Source: Curtobacterium herbarum (lineage in GTDB: Bacteria > Actinomycetota > Actinomycetes > Actinomycetales > Microbacteriaceae). From it: a stretch of DNA of 64,000 bases. Every line of letters starts with the position of its first letter. The first letter of the stretch is position 1. The translations under genes were made by a program, and so were the position numbers. Shown here one piece after another: positions 41,106 through 49,277 of the stretch. Where the stretch lies: contig NZ_JAFBBT010000001.1 of the NCBI RefSeq assembly GCF_016907335.1, positions 1,674,001 through 1,738,000 on the forward strand. Direction: 5' to 3'. Below the pieces are notes generated by a model, which saw only the letters and a program-made list of their open reading frames with translations, made no database searches and had not been told where the DNA came from.

Positions 41106-41921
41106 GTGCACCCCGTCCGCATCGACTCCCTCGACGACCCGCGCCTGGACGACTTCGCCCGGCTCACCGACGTGGCGCTCCGCCGCGTGACGGAGCCCGA
41201 GGGCGGGCTCTACATCGCCGAGTCGAACACCGTCATCGAGCGCGCCGTCCGTGCCGGGCACGCGCCGCGGAGCGTGCTGGTGCAGGAGAAGTGGCTGGAC
41301 AGCGTGCTGCCCCTGGTCGCCGAGCACGACGGCCCGGTCTTCGTCGGCTCCGACGCGCTGCTCGAGCAGCTCACCGGGTTCCGGATGCACCGCGGGGCCA
41401 TCGCGGCGATGCACCGGCCGGAGCTGCCCTCGGTCGCCGACGTCGTGCGCGACGCCCGGCTCGTCGTCGTCCTCGAGGACATCGTCGACCACACGAACGT
41501 CGGAGCCGTCTTCCGCAGCGTTGCCGGTCTCGGGGCGGACGCCGTCCTGGTCAGCCCGCGCTGCGCCGACCCGCTCTACCGACGGAGCGTCCGCGTGAGC
41601 ATGGGCACCGTGCTGCAGGTCCCGTGGACGCGGATCGGGGAGTGGCCGGCCGCGGGGGAGGACCTCCGCGCGCAGGGCTTCCACGTCGCCGCGATGGCGC
41701 TCACCGACCGCTCCGTCGACCTGGAGGCGTTCGTCGCCGACGTGCCGGAACGCGTCGCCCTGGTCATGGGCACGGAAGGACAGGGCCTGACCCCGGCCGC
41801 GGTCGCCGCTGCCGACACCACGGTGCGGATCCCGATGCACCACGGCGTCGACTCGCTCAACGTGGCCGCGGCGAGCGCCGTCGGCCTGTGGGCGGTCGCG
41901 CACGCGCAGCGGGCACGCTGA
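41106..41921 (+). CDS. SpoU/TrmH-family RNA 2'-O-methyltransferase
   Basis: 271-residue SPOUT methyltransferase. An N-terminal substrate-binding part (1-105) precedes the knotted domain. Motif 1 is DHTNVGAVFRSVAGLGADAV, motif 2 VMGTEGQGL and motif 3 IPMHHGVDSLNVAAASAV. Modifies rRNA or tRNA; the exact nucleotide cannot be told. GTG start at 41106 with GGAACGAG upstream. Confidence 0.92.
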   Translation: MHPVRIDSLDDPRLDDFARLTDVALRRVTEPEGGLYIAESNTVIERAVRAGHAPRSVLVQEKWLDSVLPLVAEHDGPVFVGSDALLEQLTGFRMHRGAIAAMHRPELPSVADVVRDARLVVVLEDIVDHTNVGAVFRSVAGLGADAVLVSPRCADPLYRRSVRVSMGTVLQVPWTRIGEWPAAGEDLRAQGFHVAAMALTDRSVDLEAFVADVPERVALVMGTEGQGLTPAAVAAADTTVRIPMHHGVDSLNVAAASAVGLWAVAHAQRAR

Positions 41922-41949
41922 CCTGCTGCCCGGTCCGCGCGGCCGGGAT

Positions 41950-41955
41950 TAGGCT
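41950..41955 (+). promoter_or_regulatory. -10 of leaderless gene at 41962
   Basis: TAGGCT, 6 bases, ATG. Confidence 0.6.
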
Positions 41956-41961
41956 GGTCGG

Positions 41962-42324
41962 ATGCTCTCCCGCCGCGACGCCGCCGTCCGTCTCGACATC
42001 ACGCTCGAGATGGCGACCCACCACGGGATCCCCACGCGCCTCAGCGAGGCCGAGCTGACGGCGATCGAGCAGGACCCGCCCGCGTGGCTGGTGCAGTCCC
42101 GCGCGAACCGCACCGGGGCGAAGAAGGTCTGGGTGCGCCTGGACTGCGTGGTCTGCGGGTACTCGGAAGAGGCGCGGCCGAAGAAGTGGTGGCCGGACTG
42201 GGACCACCTGATGTGCGACTACCACGCGCCGTACCAGGCACCCGAGCCGACCGCGGGCTTCGTCCGGCACGAGGTCGAGGGCGTCGGCAGCCGGTTCGTG
42301 GCGCTCGTGGACGAGAAGGCGTAG
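41962..42324 (+). CDS. Conserved-looking small protein with C2-CxxH motif
   Basis: Unrecognised 120-residue protein. A basic, Trp-rich centre (KKVWVRLDCVVCGYSEEARPK, then KWWPDWDHLMCDYH) contains Cys-x2-Cys and Cys-x2-His, a likely zinc site. The N-terminus (RRDAAVRLDITLEMATHHGIPTRLSEAEL) looks like a helix-turn-helix-sized helical region. It could bind nucleic acid, but no function should be assigned. Leaderless start; a strong convergent hairpin follows. Confidence 0.78.
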   Translation: MLSRRDAAVRLDITLEMATHHGIPTRLSEAELTAIEQDPPAWLVQSRANRTGAKKVWVRLDCVVCGYSEEARPKKWWPDWDHLMCDYHAPYQAPEPTAGFVRHEVEGVGSRFVALVDEKA

Positions 42325-42347
42325 CGCGCGGGCGGAACGTTCGGCAC

Positions 42348-42393
42348 CGGCACCCGGCCCCGAGCCCTGACGGGCGGGCGGCCGGGTGCGCCG
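42348..42393. terminator. Convergent hairpin
   Basis: GCACCCGGCC (42350-42359) pairs with GGCCGGGTGC (42380-42389), with further pairing outside, between the small protein gene and the GNAT gene. Confidence 0.7.
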
Positions 42394-42401
42394 ATGGCGC
42401 G

Positions 42402-42902
42402 TCAGGTCAGGTCGGCGGCCATCTGCACGCGCCGTCCGTACCGGTCGAGGCCGAGACGGTGCTCGGTCTCGACGAGCGAGCGGTGGAACGCCGTGACGGG
42501 CTGCTCCTCGACGAAGCCGGCCGATCGGTAGAAGGGGGCGTTCCAGGGGACGTCCGCGTACGTCCGCAGGGTGATGCGCTCGTGCCCGAGCCGCCGGGCA
42601 CGGTCCGCCGCGGCCGTGACGAGCCTCCGTCCCAGCCCCCGGCGGGAGTGCTCCGGGCGCACCGAGAGCTGCTCGAGGTGGCACAGGCCGTCCACCTCGA
42701 CCACGTGGGCGAACCCGACGACGTCACCGTCGTCGAGGGCGACGACGAGCAGGAAGCCGGGCTGGGCCAGACGGTCGGCACCGGATGCGGCGGGCGGCCA
42801 GGACCCGGGGCGGAGCCGTTCGACGAGCAGCTGGTCGGCGTCGTCCTCGATGGCCTCGATCGTGGCGGTGTCCGTGGGGCGGGCGGAGCGGATCGACGGC
42901 AC
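42402..42902 (-). CDS. GNAT-family N-acetyltransferase
   Basis: 166-residue acetyltransferase. CoA-binding motif A is LSVRPEHSRRGLGRRLVTAA, preceded by the VVGFAHVVEVDGLCHLEQL strands and followed by VPWNAPFYRSAGFVEE. Substrate unknown. GTG at 42902 lies 6 bases after TACGAT on this strand, so leaderless; the longer open frame to 43010 is ignored. Divergent from the DUF1349 gene with only 59 bases between starts. Confidence 0.88.
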   Translation of the reverse strand: MPSIRSARPTDTATIEAIEDDADQLLVERLRPGSWPPAASGADRLAQPGFLLVVALDDGDVVGFAHVVEVDGLCHLEQLSVRPEHSRRGLGRRLVTAAADRARRLGHERITLRTYADVPWNAPFYRSAGFVEEQPVTAFHRSLVETEHRLGLDRYGRRVQMAADLT

Positions 42903-42908
42903 ACGTCG

Positions 42909-42914
42909 ATCGTA
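42909..42914 (-). promoter_or_regulatory. -10 of leaderless GNAT gene
   Basis: TACGAT, 6 bases, GTG at 42902. Confidence 0.55.
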
Positions 42915-42948
42915 CGGAGCCGGAACCCGGTCGTCCTCGCCGACGCCG

Positions 42949-42954
42949 TACATT
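42949..42954 (+). promoter_or_regulatory. -10 of leaderless DUF1349 gene
   Basis: TACATT, 7 bases, ATG at 42962. Confidence 0.55.
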
Positions 42955-42961
42955 CGGTGGC

Positions 42962-43549
42962 ATGAACGACATCGACTGGAACGCGGGCAGCTGGACGACC
43001 GCCCCCGCACACGTGCAGGTGTCCGGCGACGGGATGCGCGTCACCGCGGTCGAGGAGAGCGACGCCTGGCGGATCACCTCGTACGGCTTCGTGCACGACA
43101 CCGAGCACGCCCTCCTCGCCCCGTTCGCCCAGGACACCGCGATGGAGGTGTCGTTCCACCTGGACTTCTCCGCCCAGTTCGACCAGGCCGGCATCTTCGT
43201 CAAGGTCGACGACAGCACCTGGACCAAGGCCGGCGTCGAACGCAGTGACGACCAGGACAGCCTCGGCGCCGTCGTCACCCGCGGCGTCTCCGACTGGTCG
43301 CTCGCGCCCGTCCCCGAGTGGCACGGCCGCCTCGTCACGATCCGCGCCAGCCGCTCCGGCGATGCCCTGACCGTCCGAGCCCGGGTCGACGACGAACCGT
43401 GGCGTCTGGTCCGCGTGGCACCCCTGGACCCGGACGCCGAGGTCGGCGCCGGGCCGATGTGCTGCGCGCCGTCGCGGGACGACCTCACCGTGCACTTCAC
43501 CGCCTGGCGGACCGGGGCCGCCGACACGAGCCTGCACCCGGGGGAGTGA
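42962..43549 (+). CDS. DUF1349 (concanavalin-like) domain protein
   Basis: 195-residue protein matching the DUF1349 regulation-of-enolase-like family: WNAGSWTTAPA, the DAWRITSYGFVHDTEHAL strands, FDQAGIFVKVDDSTWTKAGVE and GPMCCAPSRDDLTVHF near the end. The fold is a concanavalin-like beta sandwich; function unproven, possibly sugar binding. No signal peptide. Confidence 0.88.
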   Translation: MNDIDWNAGSWTTAPAHVQVSGDGMRVTAVEESDAWRITSYGFVHDTEHALLAPFAQDTAMEVSFHLDFSAQFDQAGIFVKVDDSTWTKAGVERSDDQDSLGAVVTRGVSDWSLAPVPEWHGRLVTIRASRSGDALTVRARVDDEPWRLVRVAPLDPDAEVGAGPMCCAPSRDDLTVHFTAWRTGAADTSLHPGE

Positions 43550-43615
43550 CCTGGTGCCGCTGCGCTGACGGTCGAACCGGTCGCGCGAGCGGTCCGGCCT
43601 GTCTCCGGTACTCGG

Positions 43616-43621
43616 TACCGT
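43616..43621 (+). promoter_or_regulatory. -10 of leaderless MFS gene
   Basis: TACCGT, 6 bases, GTG at 43628. Confidence 0.55.
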
Positions 43622-43627
43622 GACCGC

Positions 43628-44857
43628 GTGGGTCTGAGCTGGGGTCGGGCGGTGCCGTCACGGTGGCGAGCGCTGCCGCCTGCGGTCTGGCTGCTCGTCG
43701 CCGCCCGGACCGTGAACCGCCTCGGAGCCTTCACGCTGCCCTTCCTCGCCGTCGTGTTGGTCGACGACTTCTCCGTCCCGGTGCAGACCGCCGGGGCGAT
43801 CGTCGCCCTCTTCGGGGTGGCGACGATCCCCTCGCGACTGATCGGCGGCCTCCTCAGCGACCGGATCGGCCACCGCGCCACCATCGTCTGGGGCCTCACC
43901 CTCACCGCGGTGTTCCAACTCCTGCTCGCGGCGGCGCCCGGCGTCGTGACCGCGGCGGCGGCAGCGGTGCTCATCGGCCTGTCGTTCGAGATCTACGAAC
44001 CGCCGTCCCAGGCACTCGTCGCCGACGTCGTCGAGGGCGACCGCGAGCGGGTCGCCGCGTACGGGCTGTACTCGGCTGCACTCGCCGTCGCCGGGGTGCT
44101 CGCCGGCGTCCTCGCGGCGACCGTCGGTGGCGTCGACCTCCGACTGCTGTTCGTGGCCGACGCGGTGACGTGCCTGGGGTGCGCGACCCTCGTCCTCGTC
44201 GGGTTGCGGCCGCGTCGCGGGGGACACGAGCCGGAGGATCGTGCGTCGGCTCCGCCCGCAGTGGTGCGGAGTCCGTGGCTGGACCCGATACTCATCGGCC
44301 TGCTGGTCACCGGCACGGGCTTCGCCGTGCTGTACCTGCAGCTCGAGGTCGCGCTTCCCCTGACACTGCGCGCGGACGGGATCCAGCCGTCCCTGGTCGG
44401 TGTGCTCTTCGCCGTCTCGGCCCTGGTCATCGTCCTCGGGCAGCCGCTGGTCGTGCGGGGCCCGCTCACCCGCTTGAGCCACTTCGCCGCGCTGGCGATC
44501 GGTTTCCTGGTGCTCGGCGTCGGCTTCGTCCTCAACGGCGTCGCCGCCGACCTGCCCGGGCTGATCGCCGCGACGGCCGTGTGGAGCCTCGGCGACCTCG
44601 TGCTCCTCGGACACGCCTCCGCACTCGTCGCGGCGATCGCTCCGGCAGCGTCGCGCGTTCGGTACATGTCCGTCTTCGGCATCAGCTGGGGCATCGCCGC
44701 CACGATCGGACCACTCGTCGGGACGCAGCTGATCGCACACCTGCACGTCGCCTGCACCTGGTGGGTCCTCGGCCTGCTCTGCGTCCCGCTCGCCACTGCG
44801 CAACCCGTCCTCGCGGCGGTTGCGCGACGATCCGGTCGGGTCATCGCACGCTCCTGA
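43628..44857 (+). CDS. Major facilitator superfamily transporter
   Basis: 409-residue membrane protein with about 12 hydrophobic segments in two six-helix bundles and a charged central loop (RPRRGGHEPEDRA). The MFS signature after helix 2 is GGLLSDRIGHRATIVWG; RTVNRLGAF lies in helix 1. It resembles drug-efflux type exporters (DHA1 class). Substrate unknown. Leaderless GTG start. Confidence 0.88.
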   Translation: MGLSWGRAVPSRWRALPPAVWLLVAARTVNRLGAFTLPFLAVVLVDDFSVPVQTAGAIVALFGVATIPSRLIGGLLSDRIGHRATIVWGLTLTAVFQLLLAAAPGVVTAAAAAVLIGLSFEIYEPPSQALVADVVEGDRERVAAYGLYSAALAVAGVLAGVLAATVGGVDLRLLFVADAVTCLGCATLVLVGLRPRRGGHEPEDRASAPPAVVRSPWLDPILIGLLVTGTGFAVLYLQLEVALPLTLRADGIQPSLVGVLFAVSALVIVLGQPLVVRGPLTRLSHFAALAIGFLVLGVGFVLNGVAADLPGLIAATAVWSLGDLVLLGHASALVAAIAPAASRVRYMSVFGISWGIAATIGPLVGTQLIAHLHVACTWWVLGLLCVPLATAQPVLAAVARRSGRVIARS

Positions 44858-44944
44858 CGGTCCGCTTCGGAACCGCGACCGTCGGCCTTCCCGGTCTCCT
44901 CGCCCCACCGCTGGACACCCCACTCCGGCTGTCGTCCGATCCGC

Positions 44945-44950
44945 TAGCGT
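44945..44950 (+). promoter_or_regulatory. -10 of leaderless phosphorylase-like gene
   Basis: TAGCGT, 7 bases, GTG at 44958. Confidence 0.5.
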
Positions 44951-44957
44951 GCAACTC

Positions 44958-45701
44958 GTGCGCCTGCCGCTGGAGGAACTCGACGACGACGAGCCGGTCC
45001 TGCGGCCGTCTCCGGTCCACGTGGACGGGCGGTTCCCGTCCGCCGCGGTCCTCTGCTTCTTCCCCGAAGCGATCGACACCATGGAGCGTGACGGGGAGCT
45101 CGAACGGATCGGGGCCTTCAGTACTCAGCTCGGTGGGATGGCGATCCGTGCAACGCCGGACCGGGACGTCGCGGTGTTCCATCCAGGTGTCGGTGGTCCG
45201 TTGAGCGCCCACTGCTTCGAACAGGCCATCGCGTCGGGCGTGCGTGCGGCGATCGCCGTCGGCGGTGCGGGCGCGATCGCTCCGTCGTTCGGGAAGGACG
45301 ACGTGCTGGTGGTCTCGGCTGCCCTCCGGGACGAGGGGACGTCCTTCCACTACGTCCCGGCCAGCCGGATGCTGCAGTTCGACGAGGACGAGGTCCGACG
45401 CCTCGTCGATGGGCACGTCGACGCTGGTCTACCAGCGGCGGCCGGTGTGACCTGGACCACCGACGCGGACTTCCGTGAGACCCGAGGACGAACCGCGCGC
45501 CGGCGGGCGGAAGGGTGTGTCGCTGTCGAGATGGAAGCCGCCTCCCTCGCTGCCGTCGCGCGGTTCCGGGGTGTCCGGTACGGCCACGTTCTGTACAGCG
45601 GGGACGACCTGACCGGCGAGGTGTGGGCGGAGCGTGCGTGGACGAGATCCGGCCGTCGAGCCTCACTGCTGCGGACAGCGATCGACCTGAGCGTCCGGTA
45701 G
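44958..45701 (+). CDS. Nucleoside phosphorylase-like protein
   Basis: 247-residue protein of the PNP/UDP phosphorylase superfamily. AIAVGGAGAIAPSFGKDDVLVV is the typical core, followed by a conserved VAVEMEAASLAAVARFRGVRYGHVLYSGDDL, where the Met-Glu pair binds the ribose. Likely cleaves a purine or pyrimidine nucleoside; its partner may be the phosphoribosyltransferase at 47367. The GTG at 44958 fits the -10; the frame is open to 44820 inside the MFS gene without a start signal. Confidence 0.85.
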   Translation: MRLPLEELDDDEPVLRPSPVHVDGRFPSAAVLCFFPEAIDTMERDGELERIGAFSTQLGGMAIRATPDRDVAVFHPGVGGPLSAHCFEQAIASGVRAAIAVGGAGAIAPSFGKDDVLVVSAALRDEGTSFHYVPASRMLQFDEDEVRRLVDGHVDAGLPAAAGVTWTTDADFRETRGRTARRRAEGCVAVEMEAASLAAVARFRGVRYGHVLYSGDDLTGEVWAERAWTRSGRRASLLRTAIDLSVR

Positions 45702-45778
45702 TCGACCAGCCAGCCATCGACACTGCGCCGGGTTCCGCGTCCGTCAGTGCAGACCCACGCGCTCGTCGAACCCTTTGC

Positions 45779-45784
45779 TAGCGT
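45779..45784 (+). promoter_or_regulatory. -10 of leaderless GNAT gene
   Basis: TAGCGT, 6 bases, ATG at 45791. Confidence 0.55.
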
Positions 45785-45790
45785 CGCCAC

Positions 45791-46279
45791 ATGGGACCGA
45801 CGGATTCGATGGTGATCCGACCCGCGCGTCTCGAGGACGCCGTGAGCATCGCCCACGTGCATGCGACCTCCTGGCGCGAGACGTACGGCAGGCTGATCGA
45901 CGATCCGGACACGAACCCCTGGTTCGACGTCGACCCGCGGATCGGCATGTGGCGGACGTACCTGGAAGACGGGGTCTTCTCCACAGCCGTGGCCGAGGAT
46001 CCGACCGGCGTGGTCGGGTTCGCGGCCGCCCGACGCACCGTCGAGCCCGAGGCGGTCCGCCCCGAGGAACTCGCCATGCTCTACCTGCTCGAACGCGCAC
46101 AGGGAACGGGAGCCGGTCGAGCGCTCCTGGACCGGGTGCTCGGCGGACGTCCTGCGTCGCTCTGGGTGGCAGCGGACAATCCTCGAGCCCATTCCTTCTA
46201 CCGCCGGAACGGGTTCACCGCCGACGGCGCGACCTCGAGCTTCGGGCCGCTCGGAACGACGGTGCGACTCGTCCGGTGA
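45791..46279 (+). CDS. GNAT-family N-acetyltransferase
   Basis: 162-residue acetyltransferase. IRPARLEDAVSIAHVHATSWRETYGRLID is the start typical of a broad actinobacterial subfamily; AQGTGAGRALLDRVLG is a shortened CoA loop and NPRAHSFYRRNGFTADG the conserved C-terminal motif. Substrate unknown. Stands alone with its own leaderless promoter. Confidence 0.88.
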   Translation: MGPTDSMVIRPARLEDAVSIAHVHATSWRETYGRLIDDPDTNPWFDVDPRIGMWRTYLEDGVFSTAVAEDPTGVVGFAAARRTVEPEAVRPEELAMLYLLERAQGTGAGRALLDRVLGGRPASLWVAADNPRAHSFYRRNGFTADGATSSFGPLGTTVRLVR

Positions 46280-46339
46280 GCCGACGGTCCGGGAGATCAG
46301 GGCCGCAGGCGCGCACCGGCTGTGCCACTCTGCTGACTG

Positions 46340-46933
46340 ATGACCATCACGAACGCACCGTGGCACCATCCGCAACCCGGACAGTCCGCCGTCCACCTCG
46401 ACGTCGTGCCGGAGGCCGTGCTGCACGTGCTCGCCGCGGGTTGGACCGACGCCACCACTCGTCGGACCATTCGTCGGGCCGTGTCGCCGTGGCTCGCCGG
46501 CCCCGAGTGCGCCTCGCTGTGGCGCATGAGGAGCGAGCAGATCCGCGAGAGCCCGGGCGACGCGCCCTGGGTCACGCGGTTCATCGTCGATCCGGCGGTC
46601 ACCGTGCCCGTGGGTGCCGCCGGTTTCCACGGGCCTCCGGACGCGGACGGCATGGTCGAGGTCGGGTACCGCGTGGACCCTGCCCATCGACGCGAGGGGT
46701 ACGCCAGGCGGGCGCTCGAGATCCTCCTGGCGGTCGCCCGAGACCATCCCGACGTGCAGACGGTGCGCGCCACCGTCAGCCCGGACAACGCCGCCTCACT
46801 CGCCCTGATCGCCGCGTACGGCTTCGTCGAGAACGGCGAGCAGTGGGACGAGGAAGACGGCCGAGAGATCGTCTTCGAGGTCGCAGCCGACGGTCAGCGC
46901 CGCCCGAGCGAGGACTGGAACCGCACCAGGTAA
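46340..46933 (+). CDS. RimJ/RimL-type GNAT acetyltransferase
   Basis: 197-residue GNAT. VEVGYRVDPAHRREGYARRALEILLAVA is the acetyl-CoA motif and ATVSPDNAASLALIAAYGFVENGEQWDEEDG the C-terminal one, as in RimJ/RimL-like enzymes. Substrate unknown. No TANNNT hexamer at the usual distance; CACTCT lies 8 bases before the ATG. Its last 40 bases overlap the 3' end of the convergent glyoxalase-like gene. Confidence 0.87.
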   Translation: MTITNAPWHHPQPGQSAVHLDVVPEAVLHVLAAGWTDATTRRTIRRAVSPWLAGPECASLWRMRSEQIRESPGDAPWVTRFIVDPAVTVPVGAAGFHGPPDADGMVEVGYRVDPAHRREGYARRALEILLAVARDHPDVQTVRATVSPDNAASLALIAAYGFVENGEQWDEEDGREIVFEVAADGQRRPSEDWNRTR

Positions 46934-47313
46934 CCGTCGGGGTCCTGCACGAGGAACTGCTCGACTCCGGCTTCTCCGTCGCCGACCGGGTACCACTTCG
47001 TCTCCGGCTCCATGAAGAGCGGCCAGTCGGCGTCGCGCAGCACCGCGGCGAGCGCCCCGCTGTCGGACACGCTGATCTGGAGGTTCACGCCACGGCCGAG
47101 CGGAGGGTCGAGGGGCCCCGTCACCCAGTTGCGGCCGACCCCGGCCTGCTCGAGCATCAGGTGCGCCGAGCCGAGCACGATGTACGCGAAGCGCTCGTGG
47201 GGCCTGGCGTAGCTGACGGTGAAGCCACAGAGGCCGCACCAGAACGCCAGGCTGTGGTCCAGATCGGCGACGAGGAGCTCCGGGACGAGTGCGGGTTCGA
47301 GGACGTCGGTCAC
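46894..47313 (-). CDS. Glyoxalase/bleomycin-resistance family (VOC) protein
   Basis: 139-residue VOC-superfamily protein resembling bleomycin-binding resistance proteins: VPELLVADLDHSLAFWCGLCGFTVSYARP, RFAYIVLGSAHLMLEQ, GVNLQISVSD and FLVQDPDGYLVRFQ. A family member may bind a drug or catalyse a metal-dependent reaction; here the last motif keeps Asp-Pro-Asp-Gly-Tyr. GTG start at 47313, 6 bases after a weak CACGAT hexamer. Overlaps the GNAT gene end by 40 bases. Confidence 0.87.
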   Translation of the reverse strand: MTDVLEPALVPELLVADLDHSLAFWCGLCGFTVSYARPHERFAYIVLGSAHLMLEQAGVGRNWVTGPLDPPLGRGVNLQISVSDSGALAAVLRDADWPLFMEPETKWYPVGDGEAGVEQFLVQDPDGYLVRFQSSLGRR

Positions 47314-47354
47314 GGCACCATCGTGGCATCCGGCGAGGCAGCACAGCGTTGCCC

Positions 47355-47360
47355 TAGCGT
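47355..47360 (+). promoter_or_regulatory. -10 of leaderless phosphoribosyltransferase gene
   Basis: TAGCGT, 6 bases, GTG at 47367. The opposing glyoxalase-like gene starts only 53 bases to the left. Confidence 0.55.
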
Positions 47361-47366
47361 CGGGGT

Positions 47367-47927
47367 GTGACCAACCACGACGCCGTCGACCGCGGCCGAG
47401 CACTCGTCCTCGAGCACTTCCGCTGGATCGACGGTGCGGCCGACACCTGGTCGATGTTCCGGTCGTCCGAGGCGCTGGCCGGGATCGTCGCGGGGCTCGC
47501 CGCACTGGTCGAGGATGATCGGCCGGACCTCGTCATCGGCATCGAGTCCCGCGGTTTCGTCCTCGCTCCGGCCGTCGCGCTGACGCTCGGAGTGGGCTTC
47601 GCCCCGGTCCGGAAGGACGGCGCGCTGTTCCCCGGACCGCTGGTCGAGCGGACGACGGACCGTGACTACCGCGGGAACCGGCGGACCCTGTCGGCGCGCC
47701 GCGACCTGTTCGCTCTCGGGCAGCGGGTCGTCCTGGTCGACGACTGGATCGAGACCGGCAGCCAGGCCCTCGCGGTCGCGGACCTGGTCGCCGATGCCGG
47801 AGCGGACCTGGTCGGCGTCGCGGTGGTCGTCGACGAGGCGAGCCGGGCGGCGCGCGCACGACTCCCGATGCTGCGAGGGCTCGTCACGATGGACGAGTTG
47901 TCGCCCTTGGACGGGCGCGACGACTGA
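47367..47927 (+). CDS. Adenine phosphoribosyltransferase-like protein
   Basis: 186-residue type I phosphoribosyltransferase. LVIGIESRGFVLAPAVALTLGVGFAPVRK is as in Apt, and the PRPP loop is VVLVDDWIETGSQA. The substitutions in the loop (Trp-Ile-Glu in place of the usual Leu-Ala-Thr) make it an Apt relative rather than a certain Apt. Likely nucleobase salvage. Leaderless GTG start. Confidence 0.85.
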   Translation: MTNHDAVDRGRALVLEHFRWIDGAADTWSMFRSSEALAGIVAGLAALVEDDRPDLVIGIESRGFVLAPAVALTLGVGFAPVRKDGALFPGPLVERTTDRDYRGNRRTLSARRDLFALGQRVVLVDDWIETGSQALAVADLVADAGADLVGVAVVVDEASRAARARLPMLRGLVTMDELSPLDGRDD

Positions 47928-48020
47928 CCTCGCGCATCGGCCGGGAGGACGAATCCCCTTTCGGTCTCGGGACCCATCGCCTTCGGTCCTGAGCCGATCC
48001 GGGGCGGTACAGGTGCGCCA

Positions 48021-48026
48021 TAGCGT
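48021..48026 (+). promoter_or_regulatory. -10 of leaderless GT87-like gene
   Basis: TAGCGT, 6 bases, ATG at 48033. Confidence 0.6.
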
Positions 48027-48032
48027 CGAAAC

Positions 48033-49277
48033 ATGACCACCGACACCTTCCCTGTCAGCACGATCGTGCCTCCCGATAGGCGGTGGTGGACTCGACGCGC
48101 AACCGTCGCGTTCGTCGCTGTGGCCGCCGTGGTGACGGTGGTGTTCTCGGTGCTCTCGGCCCTGCCACACATGTTGCCGGTCGACTTCCTGGTGTACAGA
48201 TCGAGCGTGCCGGTCCTCCTCCACGGGGGCGATCTGTACGCGGGCAACGTGCTGGACCCGAAGCTGGGCCCCGGCGGGATGCCGTTCACGTACACACCCT
48301 TCGCCGCCATCGCACTCCTCCCCACGGCGTTGCTGAACTGGCAGGGGGCGTACCTCGGGTGGACCGTGCTGAGCGTGGCCCTGATCGCGATGGTCGTCCT
48401 GTTCTTCGACGGGTCTTCCGAGCGGGGAACCGTCCGGCCTCGCCAGGTCGTCATGCTCGTCCTCGCCTGCGGCACGACGATCGTGATCCAGCACCTCGTC
48501 TACGGCCAGGTCAACCTGATGCTGATGGCACTCGTCCTGGTCGATGTCCTCGGACCTCGACGGATCGCCGGACGGAACCGACCGGTCGGAGTCCTGATCG
48601 GTCTCGCTGCCGCGATCAAGCTGACCCCGGCGTTGTTCATCGTCTTCTTCGCCGTCACCGGGCAGTGGCGACGGTGCGCCTGGTCCGCCGGCGGTTTCAC
48701 CGCGGCGACGGCGCTCGGCTTCCTCGTCCTGCCGCACATGAGCATGCACTTCTGGACCGACACCGTCTTCCACCTGTCCGACCGCGTCGACCTCACGGGG
48801 CATGCCATCGCATCGTCCGGCAACAACTCCGTCACCGGCGCGATCGCCGGGCTCGCTCCGGGTCTCGTCCCCTGGACATCGGTCGTCATCGCGATCGTCG
48901 CGGTGATCGGCCTGATGGCGGCGAGGGTCCTGCACCGACGGGGCCGTGGCACCGAGGCCGTCATCGCCATCGGACTCGTCGCGCCCATGCTGTCGCCGAT
49001 CAGCTGGATCCACCACTGGGTGTGGATCCTCCCCGGCGCCGTCCTCGTCTTCGGACAGCTGCAGCGTCGGGCACACCGCGCGTGGTTCGCCGTCGTGGTC
49101 CTCGGCCTGACCATCCCGGGGCCGAGCTTCGCGGACTTCATCAGCAGTGATGCTCCGGCCCTGCTCGCCGTCGCTCCGCTGTGGCGCGAATCCCTGCTGA
49201 TCTCCGCGGCGGTCATCATCGTCACCATGCTGGCGCTCTCACGGGACGGCGCCCGACGACTGCCGCTGCCGGCATGA
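48033..49277 (+). CDS. GT87-like polyprenol-phosphate mannosyltransferase
   Basis: 414-residue polytopic membrane protein with about ten helices. The N-terminal external loop DFLVYRSSVPVLLHGGDLYAG and FTYTPFAAIALLP, then HLVYGQVNLMLMALV and AAIKLTPALFIVFFAV, are diagnostic of the DUF2029/GT87 family, which moves mannose or arabinose from polyprenyl phosphate to cell-envelope glycans in actinobacteria. A conserved WIHHWVWILPG lies near the C-terminus. Its stop overlaps the next start (ATGA). First gene of a possible four-gene unit with the two-component pair. Confidence 0.9.
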   Translation: MTTDTFPVSTIVPPDRRWWTRRATVAFVAVAAVVTVVFSVLSALPHMLPVDFLVYRSSVPVLLHGGDLYAGNVLDPKLGPGGMPFTYTPFAAIALLPTALLNWQGAYLGWTVLSVALIAMVVLFFDGSSERGTVRPRQVVMLVLACGTTIVIQHLVYGQVNLMLMALVLVDVLGPRRIAGRNRPVGVLIGLAAAIKLTPALFIVFFAVTGQWRRCAWSAGGFTAATALGFLVLPHMSMHFWTDTVFHLSDRVDLTGHAIASSGNNSVTGAIAGLAPGLVPWTSVVIAIVAVIGLMAARVLHRRGRGTEAVIAIGLVAPMLSPISWIHHWVWILPGAVLVFGQLQRRAHRAWFAVVVLGLTIPGPSFADFISSDAPALLAVAPLWRESLLISAAVIIVTMLALSRDGARRLPLPA

